A DNA stretch of 12,117 nt. Origin: Saccoglossus kowalevskii (lineage: Eukaryota; Hemichordata; Enteropneusta; Harrimaniidae). Position 1 is the stretch's first letter. Each line of letters begins with the position of its first letter. The stretch covers positions 868,243 to 880,359 of the forward strand of contig NW_003108083.1 in the NCBI RefSeq assembly GCF_000003605.2, written 5' to 3'. The translations under genes were made by a program, and so were the position numbers. The notes beneath the pieces are model-generated. The model was not told the origin of the DNA. It saw only the letters and a program-made list of their open reading frames with translations, and did no database searches. This document shows positions 1 through 8,489 of the stretch, in pieces.

Positions 1-534
1 TTAGCCCAGGGCTAAGCACCCTATGCGGCGACCTTTGGGTGTAGACAAAATAAATATGGTTTGCTGTCTACGACATGCATTAATAAAACTCTGTATTCTG
101 ATATGTCGTTGTATACTGTTTCTGTGCATTCAAATAAGTTGAGTCCGTCTTCTCTCGCGTTCCTGTGCATGTCGCTTCAAAACGAAACATGTCAGCAGCA
201 GAAATAGAACCTCGCGCGTATCGTCCATTTTTTGTTCATAAATAGCGGCTTGCCAAAGGTCACCGACTGATGGCACCCCTTAGCCCGTGTTAACAACTGG
301 CCCTCCCTGTGCATGGACGCAATTGGGTCGAGTCGAAATGCAAATATGTTAGATAAGCCTAAATCAGCTCAAATCTTAGCCCGTACTTCGTGTAACGTGA
401 ACACAATTATTGATTACATTTTGTATTTGCTATATTGTGATTACATTGTGTCCAATTCTAGTGTTTTGCATTAATCAAAGAAGTTTGTGTACTGGATCGA
501 TTAACAAGCTATTTCCGGGTTTAGGTTACGCATC
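1..534. other. Unassigned sequence, possibly a decayed LTR-type repeat
   Basis: No gene is visible. The stretch is less AT-rich than most of the window. It opens with an odd-length palindrome, TTAGCCCAGGGCTAA (1-15). A potential hairpin follows, with CACCC (18-22) pairing with GGGTG (37-41), and then AATAAA (49-54). The string CTTAGCCCGT occurs at 279-288 and again at 375-384. Hairpin-plus-polyadenylation signals can be found in retroelement LTRs, but I see no paired LTRs, primer-binding site or polyprotein. Repeat debris is only a guess. Confidence 0.15.
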
Positions 535-685
535 TACTGTAAAATATTTTATTTTTAGCTGGAATTAATTTTCGCTGAAAAGGCTTTTTGAGTGTTTTGT
601 ATGGAATTTATGATTTTTGATGAGTTGAAAGTGAAATATAGGAAAAAGTATATAGGTTGGATTTCGAGCAGAGTATTTTACAGTA
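535..685 (-). mobile_element. Family A palindromic MITE, copy 1
   Basis: The copy begins TACTGTAAAATA at 535 and ends TATTTTACAGTA at 685, which are exact 12-bp inverted ends. The left arm continues with TTTTAGCTGGAATTAATTTT and a CGCTGA block, as in the other copies. The internal string AAATATAGGAAAAAGTATAT is the reverse complement of the equivalent string in the copy at 7862-8031, so this copy is in minus orientation. It carries no coding sequence. TA is present at both outer edges, consistent with a TA target duplication of Tc1/mariner type, although the palindromic ends make this ambiguous. Confidence 0.8.
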
Positions 686-808
686 CTCAGACTGGTTGGT
701 AATAACACATTTAATACTACTAGAAGCCTTGCTATACTATAAAACCATTTAATTTTACTATTTTTTTGTATTGAGCAATTTCACTAGGTTTTGACAACAT
801 AGGTGTTA

Positions 809-897
809 GATCTGTGGTACATCGTGGCCATTCCAGGATGTAAACTCGTTCTTACAATTAAATAAATACAACATTAGTATATTAGGCCCATTTTATT
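809..897 (+). repeat. Left terminal inverted repeat of the 1.24-kb element
   Basis: This arm pairs with 1962-2052. Shared blocks in order are GTGGTACATC (814-823), TGGCCATT, CTTACAATT and TTAGTATATTAG (874-885). Similarity fades after about 897. Confidence 0.7.
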
Positions 898-1239
898 AGA
901 TATTTCAACTGTGTGCATGCGACGCAAAACTTAATTAATATATTGCCAAATATTTTATATTTCAATTATTTCCATGGGATAGCAAATTTAGTATTTTTTG
1001 GCAAATTTTTAATTCATTATCAGTATCAGTGTGTTTAAATTTCCGCGAATTAACATTATGGCATTTTACGTCTGTCAAATAACGGCCAAATACATACGTG
1101 GAATCAATAATTACTAAGGATCTGGCGTAGAATTGGAAATTACTCCAAATAAACAAATATCTATTTTGGGAACAGGATAATAGTATATTTGGTTAATGAT
1201 GAAATAGTAGGGCACCACCAGACGGTCTGGCTCTGGTAA

Positions 1240-1563
1240 GTGCGTCGTGTTTCTCTAATGAAATCGACGCTGATTGTGCACAAAGAAAGCTGCACATCCC
1301 GCCATTGGATGGTGGCACATTCGCCATTTATTTTTCATGGTTATTCAACCATGGTCGTCTGCACCAGTATCGCGAGTTCTAAGTTTGGTTTACTATGTTG
1401 GTCGCTCGACAACATATTCACCACCTCCCTCTCGGTAACGACGCCCAACTCGGTGTTCTGGGGAGGAAATCTACTCACCACGCCACGCCACCTCGATACC
1501 TCTCCTTCCCGGAAACATGCTTTCCAATACAAGACTGATTCCTCTATTAGTTCGGCCATTTAA
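1240..1563 (+). CDS. Uncertain 107-codon ORF inside the inverted-repeat element
   Basis: This is the longest open frame in the window. It starts at an ATG at 1240 and ends at TAA at 1563. The product has no signal peptide, membrane span or motif that I recognise. It is rich in Ser and Thr, contains scattered Cys and ends with a basic PSRKHAF segment. A 72-codon minus-strand frame overlaps it almost completely, so at most one is likely to be real, and both may simply reflect a stretch richer in GC than its surroundings. It lies in the middle of the 809-2052 element, so it could be cargo or transposase debris. I assign no function. Confidence 0.15.
   Translation: MRRVSLMKSTLIVHKESCTSRHWMVAHSPFIFHGYSTMVVCTSIASSKFGLLCWSLDNIFTTSLSVTTPNSVFWGGNLLTTPRHLDTSPSRKHAFQYKTDSSISSAI
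1341..1559 (-). CDS. Uncertain 72-codon minus-strand ORF inside the inverted-repeat element
   Basis: The frame starts at ATG (1559), directly after an in-frame TAA, and ends at TAA (1341-1343). The product starts MAELIEESVLYWKACF and is well mixed in charged and hydrophobic residues. It looks more protein-like than the opposing + strand frame. A GTGAGT donor-like string lies inside it (about 1472-1477 on the plus map), so it might be a first exon that is normally spliced there rather than a complete ORF. Downstream on the same strand, in another frame, an open stretch continues towards 1200, which could indicate a frameshifted or spliced remnant. I recognise no family. Its position within an inverted-repeat element suggests transposon-borne or captured sequence. 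Confidence 0.2.
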   Translation of the reverse strand: MAELIEESVLYWKACFREGEVSRWRGVVSRFPPQNTELGVVTEREVVNMLSSDQHSKPNLELAILVQTTMVE

Positions 1564-1961
1564 AATCATATTCTGGCGAGATTTTTATCAATTAAATGGT
1601 TGGCTTCCGTTGCTTCTCCGTATCATTCAGAAAATGCAAAACGCAAAAAACGCGCAAATTTATTTTAAAGCCACTTTACAGCAGTTTTCACACAGACATC
1701 AGTTAATTCCGTTACCCAATGGCTGAAGCAATTTCACATCGACCAGACAAGCCCAAAACAGATGACGAGATTTGACAGGATCGGCCAATGCGCATGCATA
1801 TAAAACAGCTGGTACTAATATCCTAATTTCCTAATAACTTATTTTGCACTCGTACAATACAAAATACATATTTGATTAGGTTGGTTGGCCATCAAGTACC
1901 ATCCTATGGCACCCAATTCATATATCACCAATACCATAGTACAGAGTTATGTTAACAACGA

Positions 1962-2052
1962 GTCAAAAATAAGACTAATATACTAAATTTTCATTTAATT
2001 AAATTGTAAGGATGAGATTATATTGTGAAATGGCCATGATGTACCACGGATC
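1962..2052 (-). repeat. Right terminal inverted repeat of the 1.24-kb element
   Basis: This is the reverse-complement partner of 809-897. GTACCACGGATC at 2041-2052 mirrors the left terminal GATCTGTGGTAC with one difference, and CTAATATACTAA (1975-1986) mirrors TTAGTATATTAG exactly. The two arms are almost the same length between these markers (77 and 78 nt). Confidence 0.7.
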
Positions 2053-2490
2053 GTGTTAGCAGAGAAACAATGAGTTTTATTGCTTTTCACATGTAGATTT
2101 TACTTAGGGCGAAAATCGCGAATTAAATACTAGTAAACATTTGATGTTTACACTCACAGTACATGTATGTCATGATTTGTTTGTGTGTTTCAAAACAGGA
2201 AGTTGGATACTCAAGTCAATAAGTGACATGCATAGTTGCATCGGCTTCCCGCGAAGTAGTAACTAGCAGTAGTAACCCGACATCAAATTCGAATGAGTGC
2301 AATCGCACACACCCATAAAATCAAATCACTACAGCGGTAACTTTCCCTTGAAAGTAAAGCTTCAAATCTTGACGCAGCGATCTTTACTCATATGACCAAT
2401 CACGACGTCTCTTTAAATTTTGCAAACCAACAACGACAAAAGAAACATAAACAATGCTCAAACCGATAGAATTTCTAAAAACGCTCTTAC
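2053..2490. other. Non-coding stretch
   Basis: I see no gene or repeat structure here. The sequence is moderately AT-rich. If the candidate minus-strand exon at 2491-2690 is real, this stretch would be the start of its first intron. Confidence 0.4.
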
Positions 2491-2690
2491 CTTTGACTGT
2501 TTATAAATTGTAGAAACATGTTTGATCATAGGTGGTTGTCCCGTTGCGCTCTTCGTTTCCACTGGACGCCATTTTGAGTGTTTGGAATTGTGGGAAATAG
2601 AGACATTCAAACTCAGCTTTTTGTTTCCCCGGTGTATCAGAAACTAGACGTACGTGAGATTGTAAGGCATTAAACCTGGAAAGATCCAAG
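2491..2690 (-). other. Candidate 5' exon with a TISU/YY1-like start and a splice donor
   Basis: Read on the minus strand, an ATG at 2572-2570 sits in CAAAATGGCGTC. This differs at two positions from the TISU element (SAASATGGCGGC), a YY1-related start context typical of animal housekeeping genes with short leaders. Its frame opens MASSGNEERNG and stops at 2501 after 23 codons. Just after the stop comes a donor-like AAAG/GTAAGAGCG with the intron beginning at 2490. A longer in-frame ATG at 2689 extends the ORF to 62 codons. Because the stop precedes the donor, the short frame could be an upstream ORF in a 5' UTR exon rather than the main coding start. No downstream exon on this strand was recognised. 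Confidence 0.25.
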
Positions 2691-2715
2691 TATCAAGTAG
2701 AAGTCAGACATAAAT

Positions 2716-2939
2716 ATGAATATCAAAATGTTTCAGCAAATATTGTGCTTTGTGGTGAATATTTTTTTCAATGATGGATTTTTTTTAATAATCTCCACAT
2801 TTGTATTTGTTTGCTGTATTTTCATCATGATTAGTTTTGTTTTTTTCAAGTTTGAACCTGCATCTTACCCGGATTGCAAAGACAAGTTTTTTTTGTTTTC
2901 TTTTTTTATACTCTTTCTTTTGTTAAACAAACAGATTCG
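2716..2939 (+). other. T-rich low-complexity tract
   Basis: The plus strand is dominated by T runs, for example around 2763-2790, 2835-2850 and 2886-2912. These produce spurious hydrophobic open frames. The downstream end, TATACTCTTTCTTTTGTTAA followed by ACAAACAG (ending about 2934), has the look of a polypyrimidine tract and 3' splice acceptor, which is why the following segment is listed separately. Confidence 0.4.
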
Positions 2940-3062
2940 TGTGAATGGCTTCTCGATAGCAATGCAATGTGGGAAAACAATGGCGGCTACTGTGTTTTAG
3001 ATGTACATTTCAAGGGGTTCGAAAACCGACGAGAACTGTGCCGAATTCCGCGTTTTGCGTAA
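2940..3062 (+). other. Possible terminal exon segment following an acceptor-like tract
   Basis: Base composition changes abruptly from T-rich to mixed at about 2935, directly after an AG that follows a pyrimidine-rich tract. One frame reads about 41 codons to a stop at 3060-3062. It contains CEWLLDSNAMWENNGGYC and a charged ENRREL stretch, with three Cys and two Trp. The composition is more protein-like than most frames here. I recognise no domain, and a 123-bp open frame is not rare. The string AATGGCGGC at about 2979-2987 also resembles a YY1 site, so a promoter role is another possibility. Confidence 0.15.
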
Positions 3063-4494
3063 TCTAATCTTTACACTCATCGTTGGATATACACCACCTG
3101 TATCTGATGCCAACATTCATTCTGATGGGCTTTAGAACGATTATTTTATTAGCTGCAAAATTATGGAGTTTTCTATGTTACCTTCTCCGGAAAAACATTA
3201 GAACGGTAAGGGGCATGGTTATTACTTTTTCGCCCTATCGAATTACTTTTAAAATACCTCGTGCCAACTTGATTTGGTCAAAGACCGTTGCTGGCAAATG
3301 TGTCTGCAATCGTTGTACGTGTTTATAGTAGAATTCAGCACTACACTGCATATTTTTAGCTGCCTTAAACATTGACACAACCTGAAAGTAGTTTTTTTTT
3401 GTGATCAAGGGGTTGGTCGATCCACAGCCCGTTCCTTTACCCCCATGTGTTCGTCATGTGTACCCATTGCCCTGCCCACTTGATCAAAACAAAGACGTGT
3501 CAGACGGTTCTTGTGTTACGCATCGCTCATTCGTTTTTTAAAACTAACAATGATTTGTCACTGCTTTGTCGCGTTTCGTTATTCTGTGAAATATTTGTTT
3601 CGATCAGTTTCTTTAAGGAATTCCCTTGAAAAGAAATGGATATTTAAATTACTGATGATGTCATTATTTTCTATTCACAAGATAGAAACACTACTTTGCA
3701 TATTAACTCTAAATTCACATTAGATCATTTTGTAGTGTTTACTCAGTGACCAAAACAGATGTTAATTTTTTCTGCCCCTTTGTTGATAAAATACTGATTA
3801 TAAAAACAATTCAAAACTTGAAAAGGGGAGCCATAGTCTTTATACCTTTAAAATAGAAACTGACTCTGTGTCACTTATGAAAGTGTTTTTGTGTTTCCTA
3901 TGAGCACAATGTATGTCAGGTCACCATTGGAAAATTGCCAACAATATTTATTCAATGTGTAATGTTCATTTCCAGTAGTAAACATGCAATGTACTATTAA
4001 TATACATACCATACCTGTTTTTTTAAACCATCAAAAACTGTTGATTTTTGGAAAAGATATTAAAATATACTGTAACCATAGCATTTTATATCAATATTGA
4101 AAACCTATCGCCTCTGACTGACTAAATGCCATATTCACAATGGGCATGTGTACACAATTTTTTATTGAGGTCACATGCCCTTGTAATTCTCCATCATGTG
4201 ATTGCTTCGTCTGCATCACCCTTCTCTGCTGTGTATTATGACCGTGAAAATTACCGTGAGTCACTCACAAAAATATCAAACAAGGTCTATCAATTGTATT
4301 CAAAATAAATTATGTATATATGATATGAAATTGAATTGGCTGGGTACTTTTGTACTATTGTGACTGTTATGATATTCTAAAACAATTAATTGTCCAGACT
4401 CTCAGTTCAGGGACAATGTTTAATATAGTCTTTTACTTTCCAGTATTCTGTATTCATATACATCTTTTCATTAATCTGATAACCCACTTCAAAC
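3063..4494. other. AT-rich non-coding stretch
   Basis: I see no supportable gene. Short frames at 3083-3328, 3447-3723 and 4126-4308 lack recognisable features and appropriate flanking signals. A loose inverted pair around TGATCAAG (3402-3410) and CTTGATCA (3479-3486) is the only structure I noticed. Confidence 0.4.
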
Positions 4495-4537
4495 TTGAAT
4501 TAATTAATCAATTAGTTAATTAATAAATAAATAAATA
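4495..4537 (+). repeat. Low-complexity TTAA/AAAT tract
   Basis: TTAATTAAT-type sequence passes into a short TAAA tetranucleotide run (about 4522-4537). This is simple-sequence DNA with no sign of function. Confidence 0.6.
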
Positions 4538-6206
4538 CAATAATTGTTTAATTAAGACAAATTATTTCATGCATTTTTGGACTGACCCCATAATTATGAA
4601 CCACCTGTTCGTTTGTTCCAGAAATACATGTGAGTTAAACAAATATTGATGACCTAGATTTCCCTCAACTCTAACCTGTGGATCAGCATAAACATGGCAT
4701 GTCCTTGCAACTTTGCGGATATGTCAAATAGAACTAGGACTGTTTGTCTGTGAATTATAATATGCAATGTCATCAACAGTAAAAGTTCATAAAAGTCGTG
4801 GGAAAAATATGCTGACCCATCATTTACTTGTTACGGACAACCTGTCTAATTCCTTGAATGAATGCCATTGACTTATATTTATACCGGTAATATCCAAGTA
4901 CTATTGTGAACAAAAGCATTTGGTGTTTGATCTAATTCTGGTATGTGTGTGTATTGTTTTTTGTCAATGGGACAGGGAATTTGTTGTCATTTTACGTACA
5001 GTGGTTTGGTATAGATATTCAGTTTAAAATTCTGTTTTGCCACAAATTTTTTCAATAATTTTGTTCATTGTCATTAAGATGAAGTACATTTGTACCTTTA
5101 ATGTTTTTGTTTTGTTTTAAAAAAGAAACACTTCAAATAATATTTCAGAGCGTTTCCAAAATAAATAGCTAAATGTTATTGTTTTATAGTTGCTTTCCCC
5201 AGTACTGCATTTCTCCATATGTTCATTGTATGGAAAACTTGACTAGAACCTGAACTCCCTTTAAAGGCCTAGCGCATGTTATTTTCCAAATTTAAATTTG
5301 GACCAACCTCATTTTGTCTGTACCTGTTGTTGAAAGAATATATATTGTGCTGTTGACTTATTGTCTGTACATGTACTTGATCGAATCAAATGCTTTAGTC
5401 AAAAAAATCTATTCAATCATCAAAACACACCCAACCTTGCACAACCATTACTGCCAACATGCATGTTTTCAAAAAGTAATCACATGAAAAGGTTTTGACA
5501 TAGATATTTAAGACCTTGAACTGATTGGCATTGATAATGACCCTCAAGGTACACCATGACTGTTGTTTTCATGAAGCAAATAAGTACACCAAGTTTTAAT
5601 TTGATTAGAGTCTTTCTCATGAGGATTCCAATTGTAATTAAATGTAGCTAAAATTTGACTGCTTATGATATTCATTCAACTCTTATCCGCAAATGGTTTA
5701 TTTTGTAGTATGTTGCTGTTAACCATGTGAGTAAGGTATTTATTATATCCCCTTGCTGTTCTGAACTTTGGTATTTGAACGGCACTTAATTAGATGAGCA
5801 AAACGTATATAACTTCAGACTAATTTAAATAGTGAAAACAAAATATGACATATACCGGTGAACTATTTTTTTTTACAAGGTGTTTTGTTTGCTTGGCCCG
5901 CCCACCGAATATTCACACTGCATACTTCCACAGAATCACATCAATTTTTAATACAAATTATATGACTAAATTCATGTAAATTTCATGTGATAAAGCCCAC
6001 CCATTTGGTAATTATATTTTGAGCCCTTCCATTGATTTTCGAAAAGTCTTGTATATGTAAACGTAGTTAAATTTTGAAAATCAGTTGATCTGCTTGGGTT
6101 ACATTCTGTTACATTCGATAAACCTGCCCCCTCTAGCTATGCTGCTATGTAGGTGCTGTATTTAAAATAGTATGAATCAATTGTAGATTTGATCATAGAC
6201 TCTATA
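4538..6206. other. AT-rich non-coding stretch
   Basis: There is no gene of credible length. Acceptor-like tracts occur (for example TGCTTTCCCCAG ending at 5202 and GTTCCAG near 4621), but none is followed by a credible exon with a donor. A perfect 16-bp palindrome lies at 5286-5301. The stretch is most simply read as intron or intergenic DNA. Confidence 0.4.
5286..5301. repeat. Perfect 16-bp palindrome
   Basis: CCAAATTTAAATTTGG is exactly self-complementary. It could be a dimeric protein site or may have arisen by chance in AT-rich DNA. Confidence 0.5.
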
Positions 6207-6343
6207 GTCTCTGAAGTACTTAATTTTCACTGCAAGAATGAATTGCTGAAAATATAATCTAGTGAAAAAAAAATACCCTTTTCCCTATATTTTGCATTCA
6301 ACTCATCAAGAATCAGTGAAAATAAAATTCATACAAAACAGTA
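6207..6343 (+). mobile_element. Family A palindromic MITE, copy 2 (degenerate)
   Basis: The internal markers are clear: CCCTATATTTTGCATTCAAC, then TCATCAAGAATCAGTGAAAA, matching the equivalent strings at 7960-8000 in the same orientation. The right end is reduced to AAACAGTA and the left end (TAGTCTCTGAAGTACTTAAT) has several substitutions from TACTGTAAAATACTTTAT. The boundaries are therefore approximate. It is probably an older copy. Confidence 0.6.
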
Positions 6344-6760
6344 GAAATGCCTTATTGGTGATAATTAATTCTGGTTGAAATAGCATTTTACAGTTTATTA
6401 GTCCCTGTCTACCTGATATACAAGGCTCTAATAGTAAAAGAATAAAAACTAATTATATTAATGCATTTAAAGAGGTCACTCATTCTCTACCTGTCAGTTT
6501 GCAACTCCTATTTTGACTGATGATGTCAATGTCTGTTTTTGTAACTTTTCAAAGTAAACAACGGCTATGTGGGGATATAGTGCAGGTTGACCCAATTATT
6601 ACACCTGTACATCTAGTGTGTATTTTATCCAGATAACAAATTTAAGAAAAAACATAAAAGAGATGCAGCATCCGTCTTTAAGCTCTCAGTTGTCACTATG
6701 CCCATAATTGTGTAATGATTCAAAACAAATAAAAGTTTCTGCATATTCGATTTCACATGC
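6344..6760. other. AT-rich non-coding stretch
   Basis: I see no gene, repeat or structural signal worth naming. Confidence 0.4.
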
Positions 6761-7010
6761 ATATAATAATAACTTTATTACAATACTGAACCATCAGCAG
6801 GTCAATTCTAAATCAATTCTAGATCAATTCTAAATACAATACATTACAATACTAGAAAATAAAAATAAAATAAAGACTTAAAATAAAGAGTTAAAAATAG
6901 ATGTTAAAAACAATTACTAGAATTAATACAATTAAAGCAAAAACTAAGCTAAATAAAGTACTAGTAATTTAGTCCCACCAATTCCCCTCCCATAGATGAA
7001 ATGATTAAAA
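6761..7010 (-). mobile_element. Possible 3' end of a truncated LINE-like retroelement
   Basis: On the minus strand the segment ends GTAATAAAGTTATTATTATA, which is a polyadenylation-type signal followed at once by an ATT-type simple tail (plus coordinates 6761-6782). Short microsatellite tails of this kind are typical of CR1/L2-like non-LTR retrotransposons in animals. Upstream on that strand is an AT-rich, UTR-like segment and a short tandem repeat (6802-6834). No reverse-transcriptase sequence is visible, so this would be a 5'-truncated copy. A gene 3' UTR is the alternative. Confidence 0.25.
6802..6834 (+). repeat. Three tandem 11-bp units
   Basis: TCAATTCTAAA, TCAATTCTAGA and TCAATTCTAAA follow head to tail, with a single base difference in the middle unit. 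Confidence 0.8.
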
Positions 7011-7861
7011 ATGTTTGTTTTTTTTAATTTATTTTGGCTTAAATATAGCATAAGTATACAAGTATGAACTGGGGTAGTGTATATGACCCTGGTTAACCTC
7101 TCCGGCTATTATTTACTACGGAATGATAGTACCTGGTAGAGTTGTCACTTGATAGAGAGATTAGTGATCAAGTTTCCTCTATTTAATTAATTTTATACTC
7201 TGGAATATCTTGGTTCTAATGCCAAGCAATCCAGTGATCAATTGACCTCTTATGACTTGTTGACATTTAAAATCATTCGCAATGCATTTGTAAAGTCTAG
7301 ATAATAGATGATTTCAATTTGAAAGGATTTTGTGGCATGAGTCTTGACTTTTCATTGCTGTCTGTCACATTCGCAGGTGACGACTCCCTCTTGCTTTAAA
7401 CAAGTCGGTCACCGTCTCTCAACAAGACCTTGATGACCATTTGCGTTTTGAGTTCATTAACCTTTTGAATACAGCAATAAAAAAAATTATTTTCCGCCAA
7501 AAGTTTTATGCAATGTGACATGCTGTTTATTTTTATGTATTTTTCTATAATTTCTTTGTTGATTTACTTTAGTACGCAAGGGGTTGAAAATTTGTATCCA
7601 AGGCTTGAACTTCAGTATTGTGAGGACACCATACTTCAAAGCAAAAATCTCTAAAAAATTGCTTTTAGACCAATTGAAACTGTGTAGTAAATTGTCTAGA
7701 AGTTCTAGGCATTCAGGTGGGGTCTTTAAACAGTCTATAGCCTACATATGGATTTGAAGTGTGTTTATAGGCGATCGCATAGTGACATCATTTCTTTTTA
7801 TTTTTCGGCAAACTGCATGCCTTGAAAAAATGTCATCAGTTGTTTTATTAACAGAATCACA
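7011..7861. other. AT-rich non-coding stretch
   Basis: There is no gene I can support. The only local structure noted is the hairpin at 7376-7413, which follows an acceptor-like CACATTCGCAG. All three frames after that AG close within about 20 codons and no donor follows, so I do not call an exon. Confidence 0.4.
7376..7413 (+). repeat. Short stem-loop
   Basis: GGTGACGACT (7376-7385) pairs with AGTCGGTCACC (7403-7413) with one bulged base, leaving a loop of about 17 nt. It is not followed by a T run. Function is unknown. Confidence 0.4.
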
Positions 7862-8031
7862 TACTGTAGAATTCTTTAATTTCGCTAGGAATTTATTTTC
7901 GCTATTTTCGCTGAAGGGATGATTCTGTGAAAATAAAATCCAGCAAATATACTTTTTTTCCTATATTTCACATTAAACTCGTCAAAAATCAGCGAAAACT
8001 AATTCCAGCGAAAATAAAGTATTCCACAGTA
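7862..8031 (+). mobile_element. Family A palindromic MITE, copy 3 (longest, about 170 bp)
   Basis: It begins TACTGTAGAATTC and ends ATTCCACAGTA. The arms carry repeated CGCTGAA/TCAGCG and GGAATTTATTTTCGC/AATTCCAGCGAAAATA blocks, giving an extended stem. The interior has GATTCTGTGAAAATAAAATC and TTTTTTCCTATATTTCACAT, which are the family's orientation markers. This copy best preserves the full internal layout and is a good reference for the family. The 75-codon frame starting at 7927 lies across its right half and is not considered a gene. Confidence 0.8.
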
Positions 8032-8280
8032 TATATCTTATTAATAACAGTAGGAGGGAACAGCAAAAATGTTTTATTTTTGGGGATGAACAACCAGTTC
8101 CTTTCAACCAGTCACTGCGTATGTGCACATACACACAGCGTAACTGTCCACTGATACAAAATCTTCAGTTGACATTGGGAGCAAATTTAAGTTAATTTGT
8201 TGACAGAAAACACTGATATGAATACTGTATTTTTTCTATTAGTAGTGTATTCACTTACATAAATTACAAAAGTGTTGTAA

Positions 8281-8309
8281 AGTCAAAATAAATAATAATA
8301 ATAATAATT
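8281..8309 (+). repeat. (AAT)n microsatellite, possible LINE tail
   Basis: An AATAAA (8287-8292) runs directly into about six AAT units. A signal followed by a trinucleotide tail is a common ending for animal non-LTR retrotransposons. No coding remnant is visible upstream, so a plain microsatellite is equally possible. Confidence 0.6.
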
Positions 8310-8365
8310 ATTCAGTTATACATTGTACAATAAAAAAGTTGTTTGGTTTATATTTGCTTTTGTTT

Positions 8366-8417
8366 GAGATGCCCTTCTAATAGAACAATAGGAGATGCAC
8401 TTGTAATAGAGAAAATA
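8366..8417 (+). repeat. 26-bp tandem duplication
   Basis: GAGATGCCCTTCTAATAGA (8366-8384) is repeated immediately as GAGATGCACTTGTAATAGA (8392-8410). Of these 19 positions 17 agree, and the remaining 7 positions of each unit are diverged. Confidence 0.6.
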
Positions 8418-8430
8418 TGGTATTCATGTT

Positions 8431-8452
8431 TGACCCCTAGTCATTAGGGTCA
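8431..8452. promoter_or_regulatory. Everted pair of nuclear-receptor-like half-sites
   Basis: TGACCC (8431-8436) and GGGTCA (8447-8452) form a near-palindrome, TGACCCCTAGTCATTAGGGTCA without its final A being in excess of the site. Each half differs at one base from the AGGTCA nuclear-receptor half-site. It lies 37 bp from the DR1 element downstream. Confidence 0.3.
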
Positions 8453-8489
8453 AAATCGTTCATATTTTCTTTGTGGATATCTTTACTGT

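Larger units (their letters stand above)
809..2052. mobile_element. Inverted-repeat element of about 1.24 kb (non-autonomous DNA transposon candidate)
   Basis: The ends of this segment are long inverted repeats. The sequence from 809 (GATCTGTGGTACATC...) matches the reverse complement running down from 2052 (GATCCGTGGTACATC...). Over the first 50 positions I count 9 mismatches and no gap. Similarity continues to a shared TTAGTATATTAG block at 874-885 and 1975-1986. Weaker similarity may extend outward on both sides, so the true outer boundaries are unresolved. I recognise no transposase. The interior holds a GC-richer block with two opposing ORFs (1240-1563). Family assignment is open, and a simple local inverted duplication is the alternative. 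Confidence 0.6.

Noticed and set aside
962-1156. 64-codon minus-strand ORF
   Set aside because: It lies in AT-rich sequence just inside the left arm of the inverted-repeat element, and no motif or splice context supports it.
1230-1245. Plus-strand CTG/GTAAGTGCG donor next to the CCAGACGGTCTGG palindrome (1218-1230)
   Set aside because: No pyrimidine-rich acceptor defines an exon upstream, and the site lies inside a probable mobile element.
2716-3000. 94-codon hydrophobic ORF resembling a multi-pass membrane protein
   Set aside because: The hydrophobic residues come from T runs read as Phe and Leu codons, so this is a low-complexity artefact.
3016-3030. GGTTCGAAAACC resembling a tRNA B box or T arm
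   Set aside because: The spacing is one base too long, the neighbouring bases do not form a T stem, and no A box or acceptor stem is present.
3399-3488. Loose inverted repeat around TGATCAAG
   Set aside because: Only about 8 bp pair well, because TGATCA is itself a palindrome, and the remainder is poorly matched.
4899-4940. 42-bp open segment between an AG and a GTATGT donor
   Set aside because: The acceptor lacks a proper polypyrimidine tract, and an open stretch this short is expected by chance.
5200-5270. Possible exon after TGCTTTCCCCAG
   Set aside because: The acceptor is good, but all three frames stop within about 17 codons and no credible donor precedes the stops.
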